A DNA stretch of 64,000 nucleotides, taken from positions 23,851 to 87,850 of the forward strand of contig CALWLY010000014.1 of the NCBI GenBank assembly GCA_944381635.1. Direction: 5' to 3'. Each line of letters begins with the position of its first letter. Position 1 is the stretch's first letter. The notes beneath the pieces were generated by a model that made no database searches, had not been told where the DNA came from, and worked only from the letters and a program-made list of their open reading frames with translations. Made by a program: the position numbers and the translations under genes. This DNA comes from an uncultured Lachnospiraceae bacterium. Its GTDB lineage: Bacteria; Bacillota; Clostridia; Lachnospirales; Lachnospiraceae. Below are positions 26,749 through 35,441 of the stretch, piece by piece.

Positions 26749-27667
26749 ATGAGAATTACCCGTAGTTTAGAATTTCAATTAGGCAGCAAAGAAGAAAAAA
26801 TGCCATACACTGCTTCGAATTTTCCATACATTGCTTCGCAGGCGGAACTGGACTGGTACAGGGAGCCTTTTGTTCCCTGGCACTGGCATAAAGCCATAGA
26901 ACTGTTTTATATAGAAAGCGGAGAATTGGAATATTGTACGCCAAACGGTACGATAGTGTTTCCGGCAGGTTCCGGAGGCCTGATCAATTCAAACGTGCTG
27001 CACATGACAAAATTTCAGACACGGCGTGAAAAAAACATACAGCTTCTTCATATTTTTGAACCGGAACTGATCGGGGGGAAATTATGGAAGTCTTATCGAA
27101 CAAAAATATGTCATGCCGATCCTTACTGCGTCTTGGCTTGAAATGATTGCTTTATATCCCGACAATCCGGCGCAGGCAGAGATTATTCAACTTATTCGCA
27201 GGACGTTTCAATTGTCGGAAAATGAATTTGGCTATGAGATCAGGATAAGAGAGGCGCTGTCAGAAATCTGGATACAGCTGTTTAAAATCTGTGCCCCGGT
27301 TCTTCAGGAAAAAACAATCCGGGAAAATGGAATGACGGAAAAAATAAAATTGATGATGATCTACATCCATGAACATTATACGGAGAAAATTTCTATTTCC
27401 AAACTTGCGGAGGCAGCTTTTTTAAGCGAAAGGGAGTGCTACAGAGTTTTTCAGAGCTGTCTGCATATGACGCCGGTGGAGTATATGAAAAATTACCGGC
27501 TGCAGATAGCGTGTCAGATGCTGGCAAACGGGCAGGAGCCTGTGACAGAAATCGGATATGCCTGCGGACTTGGAAATCCCAGCTACTTTGGGAAGAGCTT
27601 TCGCGTATTTACCGGATACACCCCGCTGGAATATCGGCGTAAATGGCAGAATCGTGATAAAAAATGA
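26749..27667 (+). pseudogene. AraC family regulator split by a +1 frameshift at a G6 run
   Basis: The N-terminal frame (ATG 26749, GGGAGG upstream) encodes a cupin-like sensing domain (PWHWHKAIELFYIESGELEY) and stops at 27141. The C-terminal frame, open from before 27113 to 27667, encodes the two AraC helix-turn-helix motifs (ISISKLAEAAFLSERECYR, ITEIGYACGLGNPSYFGKSF-like). At 27073-27078 there are six G; with five, the text reads IGGNYGSLIEQKYVMPILTA and the two parts join as one protein of about 305 residues. It is therefore a recently broken gene, a slippery phase-variable site, or a sequencing error. Confidence 0.8.
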
Positions 27668-27756
27668 CGGTATAAAGATATTATGTCTGCAGATTCGGCG
27701 CTATAATGGTAAACACAGAGAACAATCTCAGACTTCTCTGTATTTTGTCATAAACA

Positions 27757-27859
27757 GAGTGCTGAAAAATTTTGAAAATGTTTGCGGCTGCGTATTTAAC
27801 AGGCAGTCATTGTTTTGGAAGAACAGGATATCCGTGAACTTTCTGATTTTGCAGCACTC
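27757..27859. repeat. Long hairpin with GAGTGCTG/CAGCACTC ends
   Basis: A perfect 8 bp outer stem encloses about 87 bases with weak internal pairing, between the AraC pseudogene and the HD gene. Its ends resemble the GGTGCTG hairpins at 3562 and 36751. Confidence 0.45.
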
Positions 27860-27885
27860 TCCCCATTTCAGAAAGGAAAAATACC

Positions 27886-28488
27886 GTGGAACTGAATGCG
27901 AAAATAGCGGAAAGCGAACTGGAACGTGCAGGTACATTAAATCCGGGGCCATGGGTAGACCACTCCCGTTTTGTGGCGCTGGCTTGTAAAAATATAGCTT
28001 CCCATTGTGAGGACATGTCTGCGGATACGGCTTATTGCCTGGGACTGCTGCACGATATTGGACGGTACGCCGGAATAAGTTCGGAAAGGCATTTGATAGA
28101 CGGCTACCGTTTTTGTATGGAAAAAAACTGGGAAAAGGCAGCGCAGATATGCATTTCCCATGCCTTTATGCTACAGGATATCAAAACATCGATCGGAACG
28201 TTTGACGTATCCGAAGAGGATTATCGATTCATGGATCATTTCATCAGGAATGCAGTCTATGATGATTACGACAGACTGGTCCAGCTGTGTGATGCACTTG
28301 CACTTCCGACAGGTTTTTGCCTTCTGGAAAAACGATTTGTGGATGTGGCGATTCGTTACGGGACGGTGCCTGCCACAACAGAGCGCTGGAAAAAAATATT
28401 GGAAATAAAGGCGTTATTTGAAAGAAAAATAAACGGCTCCATTTACGAACTGCTTCCGGGAGTGATCGAAAACAGTTTTTTTGACTAG
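27886..28488 (+). CDS. HD-domain protein (putative phosphohydrolase)
   Basis: 200 residues with an HD-type metal site: His26 in WVDHSRFVAL, the HD pair in LGLLHDIGRYAG (about 55-56) and a later Asp in VQLCDALALP. Such proteins hydrolyse phosphoesters, often nucleotides; the substrate is not evident. GTG 27886 is the start, behind GAAAGGA. The flanking genes do not suggest a pathway. Confidence 0.85.
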   Translation: MELNAKIAESELERAGTLNPGPWVDHSRFVALACKNIASHCEDMSADTAYCLGLLHDIGRYAGISSERHLIDGYRFCMEKNWEKAAQICISHAFMLQDIKTSIGTFDVSEEDYRFMDHFIRNAVYDDYDRLVQLCDALALPTGFCLLEKRFVDVAIRYGTVPATTERWKKILEIKALFERKINGSIYELLPGVIENSFFD

Positions 28489-28517
28489 AGAACGATGCCG
28501 GCAATTTCCTCTGCTAT

Positions 28518-28681
28518 GTAACAGTTCAGCCCGCGCCATTCGGAAAACCGCACTGGCGTGCTTCCCGCGGCTTGGCCGCTGTTTTCCTCATATAGAGGCG
28601 CTCAGCGCATCTGTGCATCCGGAGCCGGATTCTTATGCAGGCATAAATCCGTCTCTGGCTGACAGATGGCTGAACTGTTAC
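28518..28681. mobile_element. MITE-like element with 14 bp terminal inverted repeats
   Basis: GTAACAGTTCAGCC (28518-28531) and GGCTGAACTGTTAC (28668-28681) are perfect inverted repeats 164 bp apart. No open frame inside codes for a transposase. The right end plus six inner bases recur exactly at 9205-9224. No target duplication was recognised. It occupies most of the gap between the HD gene and the SH3 gene. Confidence 0.6.
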
Positions 28682-28710
28682 TCTACAATCTTAAAAAAGT
28701 TTTAAGGTCA

Positions 28711-28739
28711 TTGACAAGGCAAAATCCATCTGCTATTCT
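28711..28739 (+). promoter_or_regulatory. Promoter of the SH3 membrane protein gene
   Basis: TTGACA (28711-28716), 17 bp spacer, TATTCT (28734-28739), about 60 bp before the start codon. Confidence 0.75.
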
Positions 28740-28800
28740 GAACACAGTGTAAAGAATCAGAAGAATCCTGAAAAGGAGCAAAACAAAAGAGGTTGTGGAA

Positions 28801-29985
28801 ATGATGAATGTAAAGGAAAGATGCAGAGGATTCCGGACAAAAATGGCAGTGCTTGCAGCAGCTGCAGCAGTGTCAATGGCTCTGGGTATGCCGGGCAGTG
28901 TCAGCCAGGCGGAAGAATTGACAGTGACAGGAAGCGAAGAGGTGGCCGTTGTCATCGGAAGCGGCGGAGCAACCTCTGGAGAAAATACAGAAAGTTCCGC
29001 GGAAGGAAGCGAAAATACGGATGCAGCCCCAGAAGGTGCAGAAGGCGGGGAGAGTGCAGAAGCAGAGAGTACTGGCGGTACGGCATCTGAAGTTACCGTT
29101 ACAGCAGGAAGCGCCAGAGTGCGTTCGGAAGCATCCACATCTTCCAGTGTGGCAGGAAGTGCATCCAGCGGCACAGTTATGACAGTAACCAGCGAGACAC
29201 AGGGAGATGACGGCAACCTGTGGTATGGCGTAAGCTATGAAGATGGCGGAGAAACCATTACCGGATATATCCGTTCTGACTTGGTTGAAGTAACACAGAC
29301 AGCTGCGCCGGAAGTGCCGGAGGAGACAACTCCTGAGACAGCGCCTGCGGAAACCACAGATCAGGTTAACACATCAGACGAATATTATGTGCAGTATGCC
29401 GATGACGGAACAGGAAACAGCACCTGGTATCTTGTTGACAATGCGATGGGAACCCGCTATAAAGTGTCGGATCTGTTAAGCGCTCAGAGTATAAACGAAG
29501 ACAATCAGGCTGCTATGGACAGCCAGTCCTCCAGCCTGCGAATTGTTATTATCGTGTTGGCAGTGATTATCGTTCTTCTGATTGCTGTAGTCACATTTAT
29601 GATCATTAAGATGAGAAACAGTTACGACGATGACTACGATGACGATGATGATGAAGACGATGATGAGGATGACGAAGATGACGACGAGGATGAAGAGGAC
29701 GAAGACGATGAGGACGAGGATGATGAAGAATATTATCGTCCGCGCCGCAGCCGTGTAAGACCCGCAAGACGTCCTGTTCGCCAGAGCCGCTATGAAGACG
29801 ATGATGAGGATGACGAAGATGACGAGGACGAAGAGGAAGACGAAATGCCAAGACGTTCCCGCGGACGCAGACCTGAAACCAGAAGGGAAGCTCCGGCATC
29901 CAGAAGCAAAAACTGGCAGGCTAAAAACTTCATGGACGAGGATGACGATGACGACATGGATTTCGAATTCCTGGATCTGAAGTAA
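28801..29985 (+). CDS. SH3-domain membrane protein with acidic cytoplasmic tail
   Basis: 394 residues: signal peptide (about 1-38), a Ser/Glu/Gly-rich linker, a bacterial SH3 domain (about 95-165, SARVRSEASTSSSVAG), a Pro/Thr/Glu stretch, one membrane helix (IVIIVLAVIIVLLIAVVTFM, about 242-262), then a tail with two long Asp/Glu runs (about 275-310 and 335-350) separated by Arg/Pro-rich segments (RPRRSRVRPARRP). The SH3 part faces the wall and the acidic tail is inside. Asp is coded by mixed GAT and GAC, so the tail is kept at protein level. ATG 28801 follows AAAGAGG. Function unknown. Confidence 0.8.
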   Translation: MMNVKERCRGFRTKMAVLAAAAAVSMALGMPGSVSQAEELTVTGSEEVAVVIGSGGATSGENTESSAEGSENTDAAPEGAEGGESAEAESTGGTASEVTVTAGSARVRSEASTSSSVAGSASSGTVMTVTSETQGDDGNLWYGVSYEDGGETITGYIRSDLVEVTQTAAPEVPEETTPETAPAETTDQVNTSDEYYVQYADDGTGNSTWYLVDNAMGTRYKVSDLLSAQSINEDNQAAMDSQSSSLRIVIIVLAVIIVLLIAVVTFMIIKMRNSYDDDYDDDDDEDDDEDDEDDDEDEEDEDDEDEDDEEYYRPRRSRVRPARRPVRQSRYEDDDEDDEDDEDEEEDEMPRRSRGRRPETRREAPASRSKNWQAKNFMDEDDDDDMDFEFLDLK

Positions 29986-30037
29986 AATTTCAAAGATTTC
30001 AGGTTTTGAATCTCAATAGAAAAATGTACGAAGGACT

Positions 30038-30070
30038 GCTGCAGAGCCGGATGTGCTCTGCAGCTTTTTT
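30038..30070 (+). terminator. Terminator after the SH3 gene
   Basis: GCTGCAGAGC/GCTCTGCAGC, a perfect 10 bp stem followed by six T that also form the first arm of the next hairpin. Confidence 0.85.
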
Positions 30071-30105
30071 ATACAAGCGGGAAATTTCCCGCTTGTATAA
30101 AAAAG
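30064..30105. repeat. Perfect 42 bp palindrome of the GGAAA family
   Basis: The 21 bases from 30064 are the exact reverse complement of the next 21, with GGGAAA/TTTCCC at the centre and the terminator T-run as outer arm. Confidence 0.85.
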
Positions 30106-30112
30106 CAATAGA

Positions 30113-30262
30113 TCGCACTGCGGCGGAGAGGAAATAAAGTCACAGAGTGACCCGCCGCAGGCGGAAACGCTCCGCTGTGGATGCGCACTCGCACGAAAAC
30201 TAACGATTACCTGACGGCAGCTGCGCTCGGCGCCAGTGTACACCGGAGCGCATACCTATTTA
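30113..30262. repeat. Dispersed repeat modules 3, 2 and 4 in series
   Basis: Module 3 (CTGCGGCGG/CCGCCGCAG), then CGCTCCGCTGTGGATGCGCA, then a degenerate module 4 (CCTGACGGCA...GCGCTCGGCGCCAGTG). No gene is seen between 29986 and 30383; repeats and a promoter fill it. Confidence 0.7.
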
Positions 30263-30296
30263 AGCCATAGGAATTTTTCTTTTCCGACGCTTTCGG

Positions 30297-30336
30297 TTGA
30301 CATAGTGCAGGACTGTGTTATATCATGTGTATAACA
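30297..30336 (+). promoter_or_regulatory. Promoter and candidate GntR operator of the clpC operon
   Basis: TTGACA (30297-30302), 16 bp spacer, TATATC (30319-30324). The inverted repeat TGTTATA-N7-TATAACA (30316-30336) covers the -10 box. It is a good candidate operator for the GntR protein encoded 50 bp downstream, which suggests autoregulation. Confidence 0.6.
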
Positions 30337-30383
30337 AGTGGAGAATATAGCAGCCAGAACAAAAGAAAAGAAGGCGGTAATTT

Positions 30384-30764
30384 ATGATTTTGGAACTGAA
30401 TTTTAACAGCGACGAAGCTCTTTATATACAGTTGCGAAACCAGATTATTTTGGGAATTGCCACAAACAGGTTTCACGAAGGGGATGTGCTCCCCAGCGTG
30501 CGCCAGCTGGCAGATGCGGTTGGAATCAATATGCACACGGTAAACAAGGCGTATACGGTTCTGAAGCAGGAAGGTTTTGTAAAAGTAGACCGCAGAAAAG
30601 GTGCGGTGATAGCGATTGATGCCAACCGGCTGGAAGCTATCGAAGAAATGAGGGTAGAATTGAAAGTACTGTTGGCAAAAGCCAGCTGCAGGAACATATC
30701 CAGAGAAGAGGTTCATGCACTGATTGACGAAATTTATGAAGAATATGGAGGACTTTCACAGTAA
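30384..30764 (+). CDS. GntR family regulator, YtrA type
   Basis: 126 residues: a GntR winged helix (YIQLRNQIILGIATNRFHEG then LPSVRQLADAVGINMHTVNK) plus a short C-terminal helical arm, as in YtrA-type repressors that have no large ligand domain. Its stop and the clpC start share one base (TAATG), so it is cotranslated with clpC. It sits where CtsR (with McsA/McsB) is usual in Firmicutes, so it probably regulates this operon. Confidence 0.9.
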   Translation: MILELNFNSDEALYIQLRNQIILGIATNRFHEGDVLPSVRQLADAVGINMHTVNKAYTVLKQEGFVKVDRRKGAVIAIDANRLEAIEEMRVELKVLLAKASCRNISREEVHALIDEIYEEYGGLSQ

Positions 30765-33238
30765 TGCAGTCACAATTTACAGATAAGGCACGGACTGCTC
30801 TGATGATGGCACAGAAGGCAGCGAGGACTCTGAAACAGAATTACGTGGGAACGGAGCACATTCTGCTCGGTCTTTTAAAAGAAGGCACAGGAGTCGCTGC
30901 AAAAGTGCTTATGGAAAACGGAGCACAGGAAGCAGAACTGAGAAATATGATAAAGGATTTACTGGCACCGGCACAGGGAACATCGCTTTTGGAGAGGGAT
31001 GGCTATTCTCCCCGTGCGCAGAGGGTGCTTGAGGAAAGCCATAAACAGGCAGAACGATTTGGTTCCATGCTGACAGGCACGGAGCATATTCTGCTGGCTT
31101 TATTAAGAGATGCAGACAACGTGGCAGTGCGGCTTTTAAATACCGCAGGTCTGTCTGTGCAGAAGGTTTATATTGATGTCCTGACCGCGATGGGACAGGA
31201 CCCGGCCCTTTACAAGGAAGATATGGCCAGAAAAAATAAAAAGAAAGGTTCTACCGCAACGCTGGATCAGTACAGCCGGGATCTGACGGCTCTGGCAAAA
31301 GCAGGGAAACTGGATCCGGTCATCGGCAGGGAAGAAGAAATCAAAAGAGTGATTCAGATTTTAAGCCGCAGAACCAAAAACAATCCCTGTCTGGTAGGAG
31401 AACCGGGAGTGGGAAAGACGGCCATAGTGGAAGGGCTGGCCAACAAGATTGTGGCTGGCGAAGTTCCGGATACGGTAAAGGAAAAACGAGTTCTCACTTT
31501 GGACTTATCCGGCATGATAGCGGGAAGCAAGTACCGCGGTGAGTTTGAGGAACGTATTAAAAAAGTGATCCGGGAAGTGACAGAGGACGGCAATATTTTA
31601 CTGTTCCTGGATGAACTTCATACCCTGATCGGCGCGGGAGGGGCGGAAGGAGCCATTGATGCTTCCAATATTTTAAAACCGTCTCTTGCCAGAGGGGAAA
31701 TCCAGCTCATCGGAGCTACTACCGTCGGTGAGTATCGAAAGTACATTGAAAAAGACGCAGCGCTTGAGCGGCGTTTCCAGCCGGTCAACGTAGAAGAGCC
31801 TACGGAAGAGGAAGCCATCGGAATCTTAAAAGGCGTGGCTCCCAAATACGAGGAACATCATAGAGTAAAAATCCTGCCGGAAGCGATGGAGGCGGCCGTA
31901 AAACTTTCCAGCCGTTACATCAACGACAGACGGCTTCCGGACAAAGCCATTGACTTAATCGACGAGGCAGCCGCAGCGGTAAGATTAAAGAGACTGCAGA
32001 CGCCCAAAGACCTTCAGACAGTGGAAGAGGAAATCAGAGAACTGGATTGTCAGATTGAGCGCTCCTTAAAGAATGAAGAATTTTCCCATGCGGGAGAACT
32101 TAAAAGAAGCCAGGATGAACTTTTGAAAAAATATCACAGACTTTCCGACCGCCATGAGAAAAAACAGGCGAAGGAAGTTTACGTAGTCACAGAAGCGGAT
32201 ATTGAGGATGTAGTGTCTGTATGGACCAAGATTCCGGTAAGCAAACTTGCGGAGAAAGAGAGCGAACGTCTTCTGAAGCTGGAGTCTGTTTTGCACAAAC
32301 GTGTCATTGGGCAGGAGGAAGCTGTCAAAGCAGTGGCAAGGGCAATGCGCCGTGGCAGAGTGGGACTTCAGGATCCCAGACGTCCTATCGGTTCTTTCCT
32401 GTTTTTAGGTCCCACAGGAGTGGGCAAGACAGAACTGAGCAAAGCGCTGGCAGAGGCCATGTTTGGCTCGGAGAACGCGCTGATCCGTGTAGATATGTCA
32501 GAGTATATGGAAGGGCATTCCGTTTCCAAACTGATTGGTTCGCCGCCCGGTTATGTGGGATTTGAAGAAGGAGGACAGCTCAGCGAAAAAGTGCGCAGAA
32601 ATCCTTATTCCGTTATCCTTTTTGACGAAGTGGAAAAGGCTCATCCGGATGTGTTCAATGTACTTCTTCAGGTGCTGGATGATGGGCATATCACAGATTC
32701 CAAAGGAAGAAAAGTAAGCTTCAAGAATACAGTGCTGATCATGACTTCAAACGCCGGAGCGCAGAGGATCGTCGCTCCTAAAAACCTGGGCTTTGTAAAC
32801 GGCAGGGATGAGGAAAGAGATTACCAGAAGATGAAGGACGGTGTGATGGAGGAGGTAAAACGCCTGTTTAAGCCGGAATTTATCAATCGTATTGACGATA
32901 TTATCGTATTCCATCCGCTGACGGTGGAAAACATGAAAGAAATCATTACACTGCTGGCGAAAGATTTGACTGACAGATGCAAAAACCAGATGAATATCCG
33001 TCTGAGTCTGACGCCTGCTCTGAAAAACTGGCTGGTGGAGAAATATTCCGATCTTAAAATGGGAGCCCGCCCGTTGAAACGTGCCATTCAGACACAGGTG
33101 GAAGATGCCCTGGCAGAAGAAATTCTTTCCGGAAAAGTGAAAGCCGGAGATGATGTCAGCGTGGGATGCCACGAGGGCAAAATCACTTTCAAGGTAAAAC
33201 AAGCAGGGAGAAACGAAAAAAAACAGACGAAATCCTAA
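30764..33238 (+). CDS. clpC: ATP-dependent Clp protease ATP-binding subunit ClpC
   Basis: 824 residues: two N-terminal Clp repeats (about 1-145), AAA module 1 with Walker A GEPGVGKT (about 213-220), a UVR-like middle domain (about 420-470), AAA module 2 with GPTGVGKT (about 549-556) and a C-terminal D2-small domain. It unfolds substrates for ClpP and takes part in heat and stress proteolysis. radA lies downstream as in many Firmicutes, but the upstream ctsR-mcsA-mcsB genes are replaced by a GntR regulator. Confidence 0.96.
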   Translation: MQSQFTDKARTALMMAQKAARTLKQNYVGTEHILLGLLKEGTGVAAKVLMENGAQEAELRNMIKDLLAPAQGTSLLERDGYSPRAQRVLEESHKQAERFGSMLTGTEHILLALLRDADNVAVRLLNTAGLSVQKVYIDVLTAMGQDPALYKEDMARKNKKKGSTATLDQYSRDLTALAKAGKLDPVIGREEEIKRVIQILSRRTKNNPCLVGEPGVGKTAIVEGLANKIVAGEVPDTVKEKRVLTLDLSGMIAGSKYRGEFEERIKKVIREVTEDGNILLFLDELHTLIGAGGAEGAIDASNILKPSLARGEIQLIGATTVGEYRKYIEKDAALERRFQPVNVEEPTEEEAIGILKGVAPKYEEHHRVKILPEAMEAAVKLSSRYINDRRLPDKAIDLIDEAAAAVRLKRLQTPKDLQTVEEEIRELDCQIERSLKNEEFSHAGELKRSQDELLKKYHRLSDRHEKKQAKEVYVVTEADIEDVVSVWTKIPVSKLAEKESERLLKLESVLHKRVIGQEEAVKAVARAMRRGRVGLQDPRRPIGSFLFLGPTGVGKTELSKALAEAMFGSENALIRVDMSEYMEGHSVSKLIGSPPGYVGFEEGGQLSEKVRRNPYSVILFDEVEKAHPDVFNVLLQVLDDGHITDSKGRKVSFKNTVLIMTSNAGAQRIVAPKNLGFVNGRDEERDYQKMKDGVMEEVKRLFKPEFINRIDDIIVFHPLTVENMKEIITLLAKDLTDRCKNQMNIRLSLTPALKNWLVEKYSDLKMGARPLKRAIQTQVEDALAEEILSGKVKAGDDVSVGCHEGKITFKVKQAGRNEKKQTKS

Positions 33239-33335
33239 GGCATTATAGGGTCAAAGGCTTTTGACTTTTGGCTCATGTGATAAGTACTATACCAAAAGAA
33301 AGGAAAGACACAAAAAGTGTCAAAAGGACAAGAAG

Positions 33336-33749
33336 ATGGCAGTAGTAGAACAGCTGATCAGAGCAGAAGAAAACGGAGGTATCAGTTTCGGCAATCATCT
33401 GTTGCAGGAAAAACAGAAAAAAGAAGATTTTGAATATGCCGGAGACGTGTACAAAGTAAAGACCTTCCAAACAATGACCAAGCTGGAGAAAAACGGAATG
33501 TTCCTGTATGAATCTGAGCCGGGTACAAGCGTGTTTTGTTTTGTGGAGACAGAGGAAGGAGTTTCTTTCCTGGTGGAAGGAAAGGAAGACGCACAGATTA
33601 CAGTAGGTCTTCAGGAAGACACAGAATATGACGTAAAAATCGGTGCAGAGGATGCCGGAAAGATGAGAACCAATCTGGGCGGAAAATTGAGCCTGAGTGT
33701 GGAACTGTCAGGATATGAGGAAGCAGTGGCAGTAAAAATCAGCAGATAA
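33336..33749 (+). CDS. Small conserved protein (often labelled endosialidase-like)
   Basis: 137 residues, beta-rich, with no signal or membrane segment. It begins MAVVEQLIRAEENGGISFGN and contains YKVKTFQTMTKLEKNGMFLY and NLGGKLSLSVEL. Similar small proteins in Lachnospiraceae carry the automatic label endosialidase; nothing here supports catalysis and I treat the function as unknown. ATG 33336 is preceded by AAAAGGACAAG, near a small inverted repeat (GACAC/GTGTC). It lies between clpC and radA. Confidence 0.7.
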   Translation: MAVVEQLIRAEENGGISFGNHLLQEKQKKEDFEYAGDVYKVKTFQTMTKLEKNGMFLYESEPGTSVFCFVETEEGVSFLVEGKEDAQITVGLQEDTEYDVKIGAEDAGKMRTNLGGKLSLSVELSGYEEAVAVKISR

Positions 33750-33793
33750 TCGTAAAAAACCATCGAAAATCAATACAAATAAAAGAAAAAGCG

Positions 33794-33847
33794 TGTGTCC
33801 CTTAAGTGAACGGCTCTCAAAAAGCCAGAGAAACTTCTGGGACACAT
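33794..33847. repeat. Hairpin between the small protein gene and radA
   Basis: TGTGTCCC pairs with GGGACACA, with weak inner pairing. A T-rich stretch (CTGTTTTAG) follows, so a weak terminator is possible. Nothing else is seen in 33750-33979. Confidence 0.45.
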
Positions 33848-33979
33848 CCTGTTTTAGAAAAAATTATGGAAACAATTAGAATGGATCATGGAAACAAGTG
33901 GAGAAAAAAGGGAAAAAATAAGTGGAAAATAAGGTGAAGATCGGGAAAAGGGATTAGGAAAATGAGAGGATGAAATACT

Positions 33980-35344
33980 ATGACAAGGGAAAAAAGAAAA
34001 ACTGTTTTTTTCTGTCAGGAATGCGGATATGAGTCCTCCAAATGGATGGGACAGTGTCCGGGATGCCGGGCCTGGAACTCCTTTGTGGAGGAAACGGTCA
34101 GCGCCAAAGCCGCAAAGGGCAGCGGCATAAAGAGAACAGAGGAGAAAACCAGGGCGTCCAGGCTTTCGGAAATTTCTATGGAAGAAGAAAGCAGGATGAG
34201 CACACATATGGAGGAGCTGGACAGAGTGCTGGGCGGAGGAATTGTACCCGGTTCTCTGATTTTGGTAGGCGGCGACCCGGGAATCGGAAAGTCCACCCTG
34301 CTTTTGCAGATGTGCAGACTTCTTAGTGCAGATCAAAGAAAGGTTTTATATATATCCGGAGAGGAATCCCTCCGGCAGATAAAGATGAGAGCTGTGAGGC
34401 TGGGAGAATTTACAGACACTCTTTCACTGCTGTGTGAGACAAATCTGGGCGACATAGAAGCAATGATCACAGCGCAGAAACCGGAAATTGTCATTATTGA
34501 CTCGATTCAGACTATGTTTCAGGAGGATGTGAGTGCGGCTCCGGGAAGTGTTTCCCAGGTAAGAGAGGCCACAGGAGTTTTGATGCGTTTGGCCAAAGGA
34601 ATGGGCATTTCCATCTTTATTGTGGGACATGTGACAAAAGAGGGAACGGTGGCAGGTCCCAGAGTTCTTGAGCATATGGTAGATACGGTGCTTTATTTTG
34701 AAGGGGACAGGCATGCTTCTTACCGGATTTTGAGAGGCGTGAAAAACCGTTTTGGTTCCACCAACGAAATCGGCGTGTTTGAAATGTGCCAGGAAGGGCT
34801 TAAGGAAGTGAAAAATCCGTCGGAATTTATGTTAAACGGAAGGCCGGCAGGGGCAAGCGGCTCTGTGGTATCCTGTTCCATGGAAGGAACCAGACCCATT
34901 CTTGTGGAAATCCAGGCCCTCGTCTGTCACAGTAATTTCGGAATTCCCAGAAGGCAGGCGGCAGGCTGTGACTTTAACCGTGTCAACCTGCTTATGGCTG
35001 TGCTGGAAAAGCGGATGGGGATGCAGATTTCTGATTGCGACGCTTATGTGAACATTGCAGGGGGCATCAAAATCCAGGAGCCGGCTATCGATCTTGGCAT
35101 CGTGATGGCAATTGTGTCCAGCTTTAAAAACCGCCCCATACCCGACGGAGTCATTGCTTTCGGCGAAGTGGGATTAAGCGGTGAAGTTCGTGCGGTAAAT
35201 ATGGTGCCGCAGAGAGTCAAAGAGGCAAAAAAACTTGGCTTTCACACCTGTATTTTGCCGAAGGTATGTATGGAAAAACTTCCCGAAATAGAAGGAATCC
35301 GGCTTGTAGGAGTGGATTCGGTGAGGGATATCGCCGATTTTTAG
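33980..35344 (+). CDS. radA: DNA repair protein RadA
   Basis: 454 residues: N-terminal zinc finger (Cys12, Cys15, Cys26, Cys29), RecA-like ATPase with Walker A GDPGIGKST (about 96-104), the RadA motif KNRFGSTNE (about 255), and a Lon-like C-terminal domain. It promotes branch migration in recombinational repair. ATG 33980 follows GAGAGGATG. The disA gene that often follows radA is absent here. Confidence 0.95.
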   Translation: MTREKRKTVFFCQECGYESSKWMGQCPGCRAWNSFVEETVSAKAAKGSGIKRTEEKTRASRLSEISMEEESRMSTHMEELDRVLGGGIVPGSLILVGGDPGIGKSTLLLQMCRLLSADQRKVLYISGEESLRQIKMRAVRLGEFTDTLSLLCETNLGDIEAMITAQKPEIVIIDSIQTMFQEDVSAAPGSVSQVREATGVLMRLAKGMGISIFIVGHVTKEGTVAGPRVLEHMVDTVLYFEGDRHASYRILRGVKNRFGSTNEIGVFEMCQEGLKEVKNPSEFMLNGRPAGASGSVVSCSMEGTRPILVEIQALVCHSNFGIPRRQAAGCDFNRVNLLMAVLEKRMGMQISDCDAYVNIAGGIKIQEPAIDLGIVMAIVSSFKNRPIPDGVIAFGEVGLSGEVRAVNMVPQRVKEAKKLGFHTCILPKVCMEKLPEIEGIRLVGVDSVRDIADF

Positions 35345-35364
35345 CATATTCCATGCAAAAACCA

Positions 35365-35393
35365 TTGTTTTTTAAAAAAGTAGATGTTATGAT
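35365..35393 (+). promoter_or_regulatory. Promoter of the BMP lipoprotein gene
   Basis: TTGTTT (35365-35370), 17 bp spacer, TATGAT (35388-35393), about 50 bp before the start. Confidence 0.65.
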
Positions 35394-35441
35394 GGAGTCG
35401 TAGTTTCATATTCATAATTTAATTTAAGGAGGAAATTTGTT

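Noticed and set aside
29606..29993. Long minus-strand frames (97 and 67 codons) opposite the acidic tail of the SH3 protein
   Set aside because: They are the mirror of the GAT/GAC/GAA repeats (runs of Ser or His/Arg codons), with no ribosome binding site.
33336..33749. Endosialidase enzyme
   Set aside because: 137 residues with no glycosidase motif; the label is inherited from automatic annotation of similar proteins.
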